This document shows, piece after piece, positions 8,399 through 16,087 of a stretch of DNA of 64,000 bases. How positions within the stretch are numbered: position 1 is the first letter of the stretch; each line of letters starts with the position of its first letter. The stretch covers positions 1,610,149 through 1,674,148 of the forward strand of contig NZ_JAULBL010000002.1 in assembly GCF_030512175.1 (NCBI RefSeq). Reading direction: 5' to 3'. Below the pieces are notes generated by a model that searched no databases, had not been told where the DNA came from, and saw only the letters and a program-made list of their open reading frames with translations. This DNA is from Paeniglutamicibacter sulfureus. Its GTDB lineage: Bacteria > Actinomycetota > Actinomycetes > Actinomycetales > Micrococcaceae. Both the position numbers and the translations under genes were made by a program.

Positions 8399-10441
8399 GT
8401 GTCTACCGACATGTCCGAAAACCAGCCCACCGCCGAAGCCAAGACCGAAGAAGATTCGATTCTCTTCACCGACCTGGGTCTTGACGGCCGCGTTCTCGCC
8501 GCCGTCTCCGACCTGGGCTACGAAAAGCCTTCCCCGATCCAGGCAGCCACCATCCCGCTGCTGCTCGAAGGCCGCGACGTCGTCGGCGTTGCCCAGACCG
8601 GCACCGGCAAGACCGCCGCGTTCGCCCTTCCGGCCCTGTCGAAGATGGCCGAACTGGCCGACCTCAACGGCACCGCCCGCAACACCCAGGTCCTGGTCCT
8701 GGCCCCGACCCGCGAGCTCGCGCTCCAGGTCGCCGAGGCCTTCACCTCCTACGCCAAGCACATGGGCGACTTCACCGTCCTGCCCGTGTACGGCGGATCC
8801 GCCTACGGCCCGCAGCTTGCAGGCCTGCGCCGCGGCGCCCAGGTTGTCGTCGGCACCCCGGGCCGCGTCATCGACCACATCAACAAGGGTTCCCTGGACC
8901 TCTCGGACCTGCAGTACGTCGTGCTCGACGAGGCCGACGAGATGCTGCGCATGGGCTTCGCCGAAGAGGTCGACAAGATCCTCGAGGCCACCCCGGAAGA
9001 GAAGCAGGTGGTGCTGTTCTCGGCCACCATGCCGTCCTCGATCCGCCGCATCTCCAAGCAGTACCTGCGCAACCCGCAGGAAGTCTCGGTCAAGTCGAAC
9101 ACCTCGACCGGCACCAACATCCGCCAGCGCTACGTGCAGGTCATGGGAGCCCACAAGCTCGATGCCATGACCCGCATCCTTGAGTCGGAAAAGTCCGAAG
9201 GCGTCATCGCCTTCGTGCGCACCAAGATGGCAACCGAGGACCTGGCCGACAAGCTCAAGTCCCGCGGCTTCACGGCCGCCGCCATCAACGGCGACATCCC
9301 GCAGCAGCAGCGCGAGCGCACCATCGAGAACCTTCGCGATGGCAAGATCGACATCCTGGTCGCCACCGACGTCGCGGCCCGCGGCCTCGACGTTGAGCGC
9401 GTGTCCCACGTGATCAACTTCGATATCCCGCACGACACCGAGTCCTACGTCCACCGCATCGGCCGCACCGGCCGTGCCGGCCGCTCGGGCGACGCGATCC
9501 TTTTCATGACCCCGCGCGAGAAGTACTTGCTGCGTGCGATCGAGAAGGCCACCCGCCAGACGGTTGAGCACATGCACCTGCCCAGCGTCGACGCCGTCAA
9601 CGACAAGCGCCTGGCCAAGTTCGCCGACCAGATCGGTGAGACCATCTCCTCGCAGGACCTGACCGTCTTCCGCAACCTGGTGGAAAAGTACTCAGCCGAG
9701 CACGAGGACATCACCGAGGTCGAGATCGCCGCGGCCCTTGCACACATGGCACAGGGCGGCCGCCCGCTGCTCATGCAGGAACTGCCCGTGGCCCCGGCCA
9801 AGCAGGCCCGCCTGGCAGGCGGCGGCAAGGACGGCTTCGGCTCCCGCGGCCCGTCCCGCGCCCTGACCGAAGGCAACGCCACCTATCGCCTCGCGGTGGG
9901 ACGTCGCCAGCGCGTCATGCCCGGCTCCATCGTTGGCGCACTGGCCAACGAAGGCGGCCTGACCTCCGCCCAGATCGGCGGCATCGACATCCGTGCCGAC
10001 CACACCCTGGTTGAGCTGCCGGCAGATCTTTCCGCGGACCAGCTGCGCTCGCTCTCCCGCACCCGCATCGGCGGCGAGCTGATCCACCTCGAGCTGGACA
10101 ACGGCCGCAGCCCGAAGTCCGACCGCGAAGGTGGCCGCGAAGGCGGTTACCAGGGTGGCGGACGCGGCGGCTACGGCGGAGGCCGTGGCGGTGGCGGCGG
10201 CTACCAGGGTGGCGCACGCAGCGGTGGCGGCGGTGGCTACCGGGGTGGCAACGACCGTCGCACCGAAGGCGGCTCCTCCGAAGGCGGCCGTGGCGGCTAC
10301 GACCGCAACGCCGGTGGCGAGCGCAGCGGTGGCTACCGCGGCAACGCCGGTGCCGGTGCCGGAGAGCGCAGCTTCGGCGGCTCCTCGCGCAAGCCCCGCA
10401 CCGCCGGTGGCACCGGTGGCCCGCGTCGTCGCGACTACTAA
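8399..10441 (+). CDS. DEAD-box RNA helicase, DeaD/CsdA type
   Basis: 680 residues. The Q motif has Q48 in GYEKPSPIQ, motif I is AQTGTGKT (65-72), motif II is DEAD (177-180), SAT is in FSATMP, and motif VI is HRIGRTGRAGR (from 352). A DbpA-type RNA-binding domain follows (TYRLAVGRRQRVMPG through GELIHLELDN), then a tail of about 100 residues rich in GG, RGG and YQGG repeats from about 573, typical of RNA-chaperoning helicases. The likely role is ATP-dependent remodelling of rRNA or mRNA, often cold-induced. The start is GTG with GAGGT 8 nt upstream; an in-frame ATG lies four codons later. It sits behind a long structured leader that may control it. Confidence 0.95.
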   Translation: MSTDMSENQPTAEAKTEEDSILFTDLGLDGRVLAAVSDLGYEKPSPIQAATIPLLLEGRDVVGVAQTGTGKTAAFALPALSKMAELADLNGTARNTQVLVLAPTRELALQVAEAFTSYAKHMGDFTVLPVYGGSAYGPQLAGLRRGAQVVVGTPGRVIDHINKGSLDLSDLQYVVLDEADEMLRMGFAEEVDKILEATPEEKQVVLFSATMPSSIRRISKQYLRNPQEVSVKSNTSTGTNIRQRYVQVMGAHKLDAMTRILESEKSEGVIAFVRTKMATEDLADKLKSRGFTAAAINGDIPQQQRERTIENLRDGKIDILVATDVAARGLDVERVSHVINFDIPHDTESYVHRIGRTGRAGRSGDAILFMTPREKYLLRAIEKATRQTVEHMHLPSVDAVNDKRLAKFADQIGETISSQDLTVFRNLVEKYSAEHEDITEVEIAAALAHMAQGGRPLLMQELPVAPAKQARLAGGGKDGFGSRGPSRALTEGNATYRLAVGRRQRVMPGSIVGALANEGGLTSAQIGGIDIRADHTLVELPADLSADQLRSLSRTRIGGELIHLELDNGRSPKSDREGGREGGYQGGGRGGYGGGRGGGGGYQGGARSGGGGGYRGGNDRRTEGGSSEGGRGGYDRNAGGERSGGYRGNAGAGAGERSFGGSSRKPRTAGGTGGPRRRDY

Positions 10442-10452
10442 GCACTAAAGAG

Positions 10453-10520
10453 ACAATGACCCCTGGTGGGGGCGTGTTCCTGGAGACAAGGGGCACGCCG
10501 CCGCCGGGGGTTTTGTCATT
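10453..10520 (+). terminator. Intrinsic terminator after deaD
   Basis: AATGACCCC pairs with GGGGGTTTTGTCATT across a branched hairpin whose inner part pairs GGCGTG with CACGCC. The T-rich 3' side supports termination. Confidence 0.75.
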
Positions 10521-10555
10521 CCCCCGGCATCCGCATTGGTTGGTAGGATCCGGGC

Positions 10556-11695
10556 ATGGACACGCAACCGCCGATCTTCGATGCACCGGCCAGGTCCCGG
10601 CCCGGTACGCGCAGGGTCCCGGGCCCCGGAGCCGATCTTGCAGCGGATGTCGAACTGGTGGGCATCAGGCATTATCCGGGCTGGGACGACTTCGCCGCCT
10701 ATGCCCGGAAGCACGGCGAGGAGCCTGTGCGGCTGGCCCGCGACATGGCGGCACTGCTGCATTTCATCCACGACCACCGGCGGGCCCTGGAGCCGGCGGG
10801 CGGTTTGCGGCTGGCCGCGGAGATCTTCCTGGGCAACGCCGTGGCCCAGGCGCGGGAGGATGTCCGCTGGGAATCAACGACTCCGGGGCAGATGATGGTC
10901 GGCGCGTTCGACCGTTACTACGACCCGCGGGTGATGATCGATGCCGTGGCCCAGGGCGGTGACCAGGCTGTGGAGCGGGCCGCGGCGCTGCTGGAGCAGT
11001 GGCTTGCCCAGGTGGTGCCCAAGCTGGTGCCGCTGAACCCGGTTCCGCGCCCTTCCGAGGCCGTGCCCGCCCCATACCGGCGCCCGCTGCTGGAGGAAGC
11101 CGTCTACCGCGACGAGGACGACGTTCCCATCAACTACGGACGCCGTTGGGCGGACGGGGAAACCCCGGAGGACAGCTACGAACGCATCAGCCACCCCGAG
11201 CGCTTTGCCGGGCTTGGCCAGCTTGTGCGGGCTCTGGCCGCACACCTCGAGTCCAACTACCAGGTGCGGCGCGAGGATGCGCAACTGGAGGACGGCACGC
11301 GCATCACCCTGGTTCCCGCAGACCCCCTGGCCACACCCATGCGCCTCGAATCGACAACCGAAGGCGGGCAACCGACCGTGCGGGTCTACGCCGGCGCCGC
11401 GCACGACTTCGTCGTCCCCTCATGCGGCTGCGATGCCTGCGACGAAACGCTGCAAAGTGCCGGAGACGAACTGGAGAACCTGGTGCTCGGAGTCGCGGCC
11501 GGGGGATTCGCCGAGCGCATTTACGACGTCGGCGGCCAGCCGTGGATCCAGTTCCGGCTGACGGCGCCCGACGGGAACTCGTCCCGCGGCGGGGAAAGAT
11601 CCGCCGACCCGAACAAGAACCTTGACGAGGCCAGGACCATGCTGGAAAAGGTGCCCGGTGGCTGGCACCCGTGGCCTTTGCGGGCATTGTCCTGA
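10556..11695 (+). CDS. DUF6226-like hypothetical protein, 379 aa
   Basis: The C-terminal half (from about 200: DSYERISHPERFAGLGQL ... VVPSCGCDACDE ... WIQFRL) resembles the actinobacterial DUF6226 family, with a conserved CGCDAC motif that could bind metal or form a disulfide. The first roughly 190 residues are a separate helical, charged segment that I do not recognise, so the protein may be a two-domain fusion. No signal peptide or membrane helix. Start: TAGGAT (10544-10549) ends 6 nt before the ATG and there is no ribosome-binding site, so leaderless expression is likely. Function unknown. Confidence 0.72.
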   Translation: MDTQPPIFDAPARSRPGTRRVPGPGADLAADVELVGIRHYPGWDDFAAYARKHGEEPVRLARDMAALLHFIHDHRRALEPAGGLRLAAEIFLGNAVAQAREDVRWESTTPGQMMVGAFDRYYDPRVMIDAVAQGGDQAVERAAALLEQWLAQVVPKLVPLNPVPRPSEAVPAPYRRPLLEEAVYRDEDDVPINYGRRWADGETPEDSYERISHPERFAGLGQLVRALAAHLESNYQVRREDAQLEDGTRITLVPADPLATPMRLESTTEGGQPTVRVYAGAAHDFVVPSCGCDACDETLQSAGDELENLVLGVAAGGFAERIYDVGGQPWIQFRLTAPDGNSSRGGERSADPNKNLDEARTMLEKVPGGWHPWPLRALS

Positions 11696-11828
11696 AGAGC
11701 GGTGCAGCCGGCCGCCCGAAGACCCAAAATCACCCGGTGATTTAGGTCACCGAAAGCGGGCGCCAATCGATGCCTGACCTGCCCCTTCCGGCCGCTTTTG
11801 TGTGCTCGGTCACAAAGTGCCATCCCGA

Positions 11829-11858
11829 TTTCACAGCGCAGAAAATTGCTGGTAGAGT
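11829..11858 (+). promoter_or_regulatory. tRNA-Thr promoter, TTTCAC-N18-TAGAGT
   Basis: TAGAGT (11853-11858) has TTTCAC 18 nt upstream. The following TCTTACTCGTT leads directly into the tRNA and closely matches the segment at the tRNA-Tyr gene. Confidence 0.7.
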
Positions 11859-11869
11859 TCTTACTCGTT

Positions 11870-11941
11870 GCCCCCCTAGCTCAGTGGTAGAGCGCGTTCT
11901 TGGTAAGAACGAGGTCACCGGATCGATTCCGGTGGGGGGCT
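11870..11941 (+). tRNA. tRNA-Thr (GGT), copy 1
   Basis: Acceptor stem GCCCCCC/GGGGGGC, D-loop AGTGGTAGA, anticodon GGT within CTTGGTAAG, T-arm CCGGATCGATTCCGG. The 72 nt are identical to the gene at 13071. CCA is not encoded. Confidence 0.97.
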
Positions 11942-11949
11942 CTGAATGG

Positions 11950-12009
11950 AATGGCCCGCGTCTTAGTCGGCTCGAAAGAGAATCGGACGCGGACGCGGGC
12001 TTTACCATT
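11950..12009 (+). terminator. Hairpin between tRNA-Thr and tRNA-Met
   Basis: GCCCGCGTC (11954-11962) pairs with GACGCGGGC (11992-12000), followed by TTTA. The outer AATGG/CCATT extends the stem. It probably ends the tRNA-Thr transcript before tRNA-Met. Confidence 0.75.
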
Positions 12010-12012
12010 CGT

Positions 12013-12086
12013 GGCGGCTTAGCTCAGCTGGTTAGAGCGCACGACTCATAATCGTGAGGTCCCGGGATCGAGTCCCGGAGCCGCTA
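12013..12086 (+). tRNA. tRNA-Met (CAT), elongator type
   Basis: Acceptor stem GGCGGCT/AGCCGCT with a terminal G-U pair, D-arm GCTCAGCTGGTTAGAGC, anticodon CAT in ACTCATAAT, T-arm CCGGGATCGAGTCCCGG. The lack of an unpaired first base argues against the initiator. CCA is not encoded. Confidence 0.94.
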
Positions 12087-12092
12087 CAGATT

Positions 12093-12127
12093 GATCCCCG
12101 TCTTCCTTGTGAGGACGGGGATTTTTT
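12093..12127 (+). terminator. Intrinsic terminator after tRNA-Met
   Basis: ATCCCCGTC and GACGGGGAT flank a short loop and are followed by a TTTTTT run. Confidence 0.9.
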
Positions 12128-12196
12128 GTTCCCGGCGGTACGTGGATCCGGGCCCGACCCGGTCGTGTTTGACACACGATGCCATAGGGTTGTGCG

Positions 12197-12895
12197 GTGA
12201 GTCCATTTGCAAACCTGCCGACAACGCTCGCCGCGGCACTGGTGCGGCCACCCACCGCCAGCTTTCTGCCTGACTGGCTGAATCCCGATGTATTCCTGCG
12301 CGATCCGGCTCTCGGCCCGTGGATCATCCTGCTGATTTGCGGCATCGTCTTTGCGGAAACCGGCCTGCTCGTCGGATTCTTCCTGCCGGGCGATTCCATG
12401 CTTTTCACCGCCGGGCTGCTGATCGCCACCGGGGCGCTGGATGTCAACCTGCCGCTCTTCGCTGCCCTGATATTTGTATCAGCGTTTGTCGGGGACCAGA
12501 CGGGCTACCTGATTGGGCGCAAGGCCGGCCCCGCGATCTTCAAGAGGCCCGACTCACGCTTCTTCCGGCAGGAGTACGTCGAAAAGGCGCATGCGTTTTT
12601 TGAACGCTTTGGCGGCAGGGCGGTGGTGCTGGCTCGCTTCATCCCCATCGTGCGGACGTTCGTGCCCGTCACCGCAGGGGTCGCCCACATGACCTACAGG
12701 ACCTTCGTCCTCTACAACCTGCTCGGAGCCCTGTTATGGGGCGTCGGTGTCACCCTGCTGGGCTTCTGGCTCGGGCAGTATGAATGGGTGGGTGAAAACA
12801 TCGACCTGATCTTCTTGGTCATCGTGCTTCTATCGGTGATTCCCATCGGCCTTGAACTTCTCCTGGGTGGACGGCGACGGAGGGCCGCCGACTAG
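12197..12895 (+). CDS. DedA-family membrane protein
   Basis: 232 residues of the DedA/VTT (SNARE-associated) family. The diagnostic segments are ETGLLVGFFLPGDSMLFTAG near residue 55, FVGDQTGYLIGRKAG, and FIPIVRTFVPVTAGVAHM near residue 155, followed by two C-terminal helices and a basic end. DedA proteins are inner-membrane proteins linked to membrane-potential homeostasis and undecaprenyl-phosphate or phospholipid flipping. The start is GTG 12197; TAGGGT (12185-12190) lies 6 nt upstream and suggests a leaderless message. A second DedA gene lies 0.3 kb away on the other strand. They are distinct paralogues, not a recent duplication. Confidence 0.92.
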   Translation: MSPFANLPTTLAAALVRPPTASFLPDWLNPDVFLRDPALGPWIILLICGIVFAETGLLVGFFLPGDSMLFTAGLLIATGALDVNLPLFAALIFVSAFVGDQTGYLIGRKAGPAIFKRPDSRFFRQEYVEKAHAFFERFGGRAVVLARFIPIVRTFVPVTAGVAHMTYRTFVLYNLLGALLWGVGVTLLGFWLGQYEWVGENIDLIFLVIVLLSVIPIGLELLLGGRRRRAAD

Positions 12896-13029
12896 CGCGG
12901 GCTGCGGGATCGTTGTTCGGCCCGTGCATCCGCGGCCCACGGGCTGAACACCGGGCCGGATGCCGAAGGGCGCCGGGTGATTCGCGCACGCGGGCGGGTG
13001 TGGCGTTGGTCATGTCGGCGGTGTCCGAT

Positions 13030-13059
13030 GTGCATTTCATGGCGGTTATTGGGTAGAGT
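13030..13059 (+). promoter_or_regulatory. Promoter of tRNA-Thr copy 2
   Basis: TAGAGT (13054-13059) with GTGCAT 18 nt upstream. The TTTTCTCGTT that follows runs straight into the tRNA as at copy 1, while the sequence further upstream differs between the copies. Confidence 0.6.
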
Positions 13060-13070
13060 ATTTTCTCGTT

Positions 13071-13142
13071 GCCCCCCTAGCTCAGTGGTAGAGCGCGTTC
13101 TTGGTAAGAACGAGGTCACCGGATCGATTCCGGTGGGGGGCT
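13071..13142 (+). tRNA. tRNA-Thr (GGT), copy 2
   Basis: 72 nt identical to the gene at 11870-11941. The identity begins in the CTCGTT segment before the tRNA and stops one or two bases after it. CCA is not encoded. Confidence 0.97.
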
Positions 13143-13152
13143 CGGAGAAAAA

Positions 13153-13194
13153 ACCGCGGTTGCCCCAGGAAATGGGGGCAACCGCGGTTTTTAT
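13153..13194 (+). terminator. Intrinsic terminator, possibly bidirectional
   Basis: ACCGCGGTTGCCCC pairs perfectly with GGGGCAACCGCGGT, with TTTTATTT after it and AAAAA before it, so it can serve both tRNA-Thr copy 2 and the convergent dedA gene. Confidence 0.9.
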
Positions 13195-13209
13195 TTGCCG
13201 TGCAGGCAA

Positions 13210-13914
13210 CTACTTCCGCAGCGAAGTGTTTCCACTGGCGCGTGAAACGATCCGGTCGATGAGGATTCCCAGGCCGATGGCCACTGCCACTGCCACCACG
13301 ATTCCCAGCAGATGATTTTCCTCGAACCAGCGTCCGGCCAGAACCCCGATCAGGACCGAATAGGTTGCCCATCCCACGCTCGAAAAACAGGTCAGGATGA
13401 CGAAGGTCCGGTGGGGGAATCCGGTTGCCCCGGCCACCAGGTTCACCGCAACGCGGCCAATGGGAACGAATCGTGCAACCAGGATCAGCGACACCGGGCG
13501 GAGCCGCAATTCATAGCCTGCCCAGGCAAAGGCATGTTGGAGCCGTTTTCGGCGCATCCAGGCAAACCTGTCTGTGCCGATGGCCCGCCCGATCAGGTAA
13601 GCCACGTTGTCACCGACGAAGGCGCCCATCCCGGCCACTGCACCCAGGATCCAGGGATTCGGATTTCCCTGGGTGGGCACCAAGGAGGCCAATGCCACGA
13701 CCAGCGATTCGCTGGGGACCGGCGGAAAGAAACCGTCGATTGCGCAGAAGAGGAAAATCATCACATAGGAAAGCGGGTTTCCGGCAGCGGACAGGATGAA
13801 GTTGCTCAGCGCATCCAAAGCGGTGGAAATAAAGTCCAAGAGCGTTCCTGTTCGTTCAATGTTCGGCCCCGATGGGAGAAACCAAGAGCCCTCGTTCAAG
13901 GCTAACGACGACAT
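13210..13914 (-). CDS. DedA-family membrane protein, second paralogue
   Basis: About 234 residues. DedA motifs are present: FCAIDGFFPPVPSESLVVAL, FVGDNVAYLIGRAIG, and LVARFVPIGRVAVNLVAGATG, with a final helix IVVAVAVAIGLGILIDRIV. The frame stays open to 14121, but that would overlap the divergent gene at 14098 and adds non-homologous sequence. The ATG at 13914, preceded by TAGGA at good distance, is chosen. The expected role is in lipid-carrier recycling or membrane homeostasis. It converges on the terminator shared with tRNA-Thr copy 2. Confidence 0.9.
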   Translation of the reverse strand: MSSLALNEGSWFLPSGPNIERTGTLLDFISTALDALSNFILSAAGNPLSYVMIFLFCAIDGFFPPVPSESLVVALASLVPTQGNPNPWILGAVAGMGAFVGDNVAYLIGRAIGTDRFAWMRRKRLQHAFAWAGYELRLRPVSLILVARFVPIGRVAVNLVAGATGFPHRTFVILTCFSSVGWATYSVLIGVLAGRWFEENHLLGIVVAVAVAIGLGILIDRIVSRASGNTSLRK

Positions 13915-14097
13915 TGGGCATTTCCTACTTCGGGGCCGGTTGTGATCAATCCGGCTCAAATCCGGCGGTTCACATGGGGTGCCCGATAGGATGGATAAAG
14001 TGCGAAGCCGCAATCCTGTGTGCCCGACCTCCTGGGCGGGACTCGTTGAGGTCATTCGCTCACGAAGACCACGAACCTTCAGGAGAGGACGAAGCAC

Positions 14098-16086
14098 ATG
14101 CCGAAAGCGGACTTCAACCAAGAGTTCCCGACCCGTGCTTCATTGCGGCGCGCGCGCCAGGCCGAGCTGGACGCGCAGCAAACGACCAAGGATGAAGCGA
14201 AGAAGGCTGTCACGAAGCCTGGACCAGTCGATGAATTCGACGAAGTTCCCGAAACCATAGCCGACGGCACCCCTGCGGCCGCGGGCAAACAAGCCCCGGC
14301 GACTTCGGCCACCCCGGTGAAGCCAACGGCCGCAACAAATGCGAAAACCGCTCCCACGGCCGCATCGGTCGCAGACGGCTCCAACAAGGCAGCGGCCAAG
14401 CCGGCGCCAACGGTGCCGGGACACGCAAAGCCGGCTCCCGCACCGGCAAAACCCGCTCCGCAGCAGTCGGCCAAGCCCACCGCCACCCCGGTGCCAGGCA
14501 ACACCTCCAAGCCTGCGACCACGCCGGCCGCCAAGCCTGCCGCCACTTCGACTCCAGCCGTCAAGCCCGCGGCACCTGCTGCGAAGCCTGCTGCGGCTAC
14601 ACCGGCGGTGAAGCCTGCTCCGAGTCCCGCAGCCAAAACCGTGACTCCGGCTCCGGCCCCCAAGCCTGCTGCGACGGCTCCTGCCAAGCCCGTTGCGGCA
14701 GCACCGGCAACGAAGCCTGCTCCGACCCCGGCACCGGCCAAAACCGGGACGCCCACGTCGGCTGCCAAACCAGCACCCGCTGCGACGCCCGCCGCCGCGA
14801 CGGCCAAGCCGGCACCCGCTGCGAAGCCGGACGCAGTGAAGCCTGTGGCCGCTCCGGCCGCGAAGCCCGCCGCAGCGGCTCCGGCCAAGCCCGCCGCTGC
14901 CCCTGGCGCGAAGCCCACACCCGCAGCCAAGCCGGAAGCCTCGAAACCTGCAGCCGCTCCGGCCGCGAAGCCAGCCGCAGCCACTCCGGCAAAGCCCGCC
15001 GCAGCAGTAGAGACCACGAAGCCTGCACATCCCCAGCCCGCTGCCACCACGGCTGCAACCGCACCGGCACCGGATGCAACATCGGCCGATTCCGCTGCCG
15101 AAGACCTGTCGACACCTGAAGGCCGCCGCCAGGCCTTCCGCGAAATGAACCCCGCTGCAGGAACCCGAGACACGTTCCTACGCCCGGAGGACGAAACGAC
15201 GTTCCGTGCCGAGCGCGGCTTCCGCGGCTTCCTCTCCCGCCTGGGCTTCAACATGGAACCCTCCGCCGAGGAAGTCGAAGAGCGCAACTGGCGCCGCACG
15301 GTGGGCACCCGCCTGACCGAGCCCAAGACCATCTCGGTGGTCAATGGCAAGGGCGGGGCCAACAAGACCCCGACGGCGGTCCTGCTTTCGGCGGTCTTTG
15401 GGCGCAACACCGGGGACCCGGTCCTGGTCTGGGACAACAACGGAACCCGCGGCACCCTGGGCTGGCGCACCGTCCAGGGGCCCCACGCGTCCCACTCCAT
15501 GGACCTGCTGTCGGCCGCCCCGCGGCTGAAGGACATCAAGGTCGGGGACCCCATCATCCACGACTACACGCACTACCAGCCCGAAGACTGCTACAGCGTG
15601 CTGCGCACCGACCCCACGCTGCTGGCCAGCGAGCAATTCGTCAACGCCGCCGACTTCGACCACCTGCACGAAGTCGTTTCGCGCTTCTTCGCCCTGACCA
15701 TCGTGGACTCGGGGAACGACGAATCGGCCGAACGCTGGATGCGCATGATCGACCACACCGACCAACTGGTCATCGCCAGCACCACGGTGGAGGAACACGC
15801 CGAGGCCGGGGCCCTGCTGCTCGAGGCACTGGCCAAGCGCGGCGGGCACTACGCCGACCTGGCCCAAAACGCCGTCGTGATCGTGTCCCAGCACCAGCCG
15901 CATGGCAACCGTGAACAGCTTGACCGCATTGCCCACGGATTCCGCCGCCTGGCCCGCTCCGTTGTGACGGTTCCCTACGACGCGGCACTGGTCAAGGGAC
16001 AGATCCGCTTCGAGGGACTGCGTCCGGCAACGCGCCGCGCCTGGCTGCACGCCACCGCCGCGGTGGCCGGGGCACTGCACGACTGA
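14098..16086 (+). CDS. MinD/ParA-like ATPase with a long Pro/Ala/Lys-rich region
   Basis: 662 residues. Residues about 1-45 are charged and helical; 60-340 are low complexity, built from AKPA-, KPAAAPAAKPA- and TPA-type units; from about 370 there is a folded domain. There ISVVNGKGGANKTPTAV (K418 to T426) sits where ParA/MinD proteins have KGGxGKTT, but the invariant glycine is N422 and P425 is inserted in the KTT stretch. VLVWDNNGTRGTLGWR and LTIVDSGNDESAERW occupy the switch regions. The start has an AGGAGAGG ribosome-binding site. The DUF2797 gene begins 1 nt after the stop, so both are cotranscribed. A role in chromosome positioning or in envelope or secretion machinery is possible; ATP hydrolysis is uncertain given the altered loop. 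Confidence 0.78.
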   Translation: MPKADFNQEFPTRASLRRARQAELDAQQTTKDEAKKAVTKPGPVDEFDEVPETIADGTPAAAGKQAPATSATPVKPTAATNAKTAPTAASVADGSNKAAAKPAPTVPGHAKPAPAPAKPAPQQSAKPTATPVPGNTSKPATTPAAKPAATSTPAVKPAAPAAKPAAATPAVKPAPSPAAKTVTPAPAPKPAATAPAKPVAAAPATKPAPTPAPAKTGTPTSAAKPAPAATPAAATAKPAPAAKPDAVKPVAAPAAKPAAAAPAKPAAAPGAKPTPAAKPEASKPAAAPAAKPAAATPAKPAAAVETTKPAHPQPAATTAATAPAPDATSADSAAEDLSTPEGRRQAFREMNPAAGTRDTFLRPEDETTFRAERGFRGFLSRLGFNMEPSAEEVEERNWRRTVGTRLTEPKTISVVNGKGGANKTPTAVLLSAVFGRNTGDPVLVWDNNGTRGTLGWRTVQGPHASHSMDLLSAAPRLKDIKVGDPIIHDYTHYQPEDCYSVLRTDPTLLASEQFVNAADFDHLHEVVSRFFALTIVDSGNDESAERWMRMIDHTDQLVIASTTVEEHAEAGALLLEALAKRGGHYADLAQNAVVIVSQHQPHGNREQLDRIAHGFRRLARSVVTVPYDAALVKGQIRFEGLRPATRRAWLHATAAVAGALHD

Positions 16087-16087
16087 G

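Noticed and set aside
12169-12190. TTGACA upstream of the first dedA gene as a -35 box
   Set aside because: The distance to TAGGGT is only 10 nt, far from the 16-18 nt needed.
14079-15557. Minus-strand frame rich in Gly/Ala opposite the MinD-like gene
   Set aside because: It is the complement of the Pro/Ala/Lys repeats; a repetitive GAAAGF-like pattern follows directly from the plus-strand repeats.
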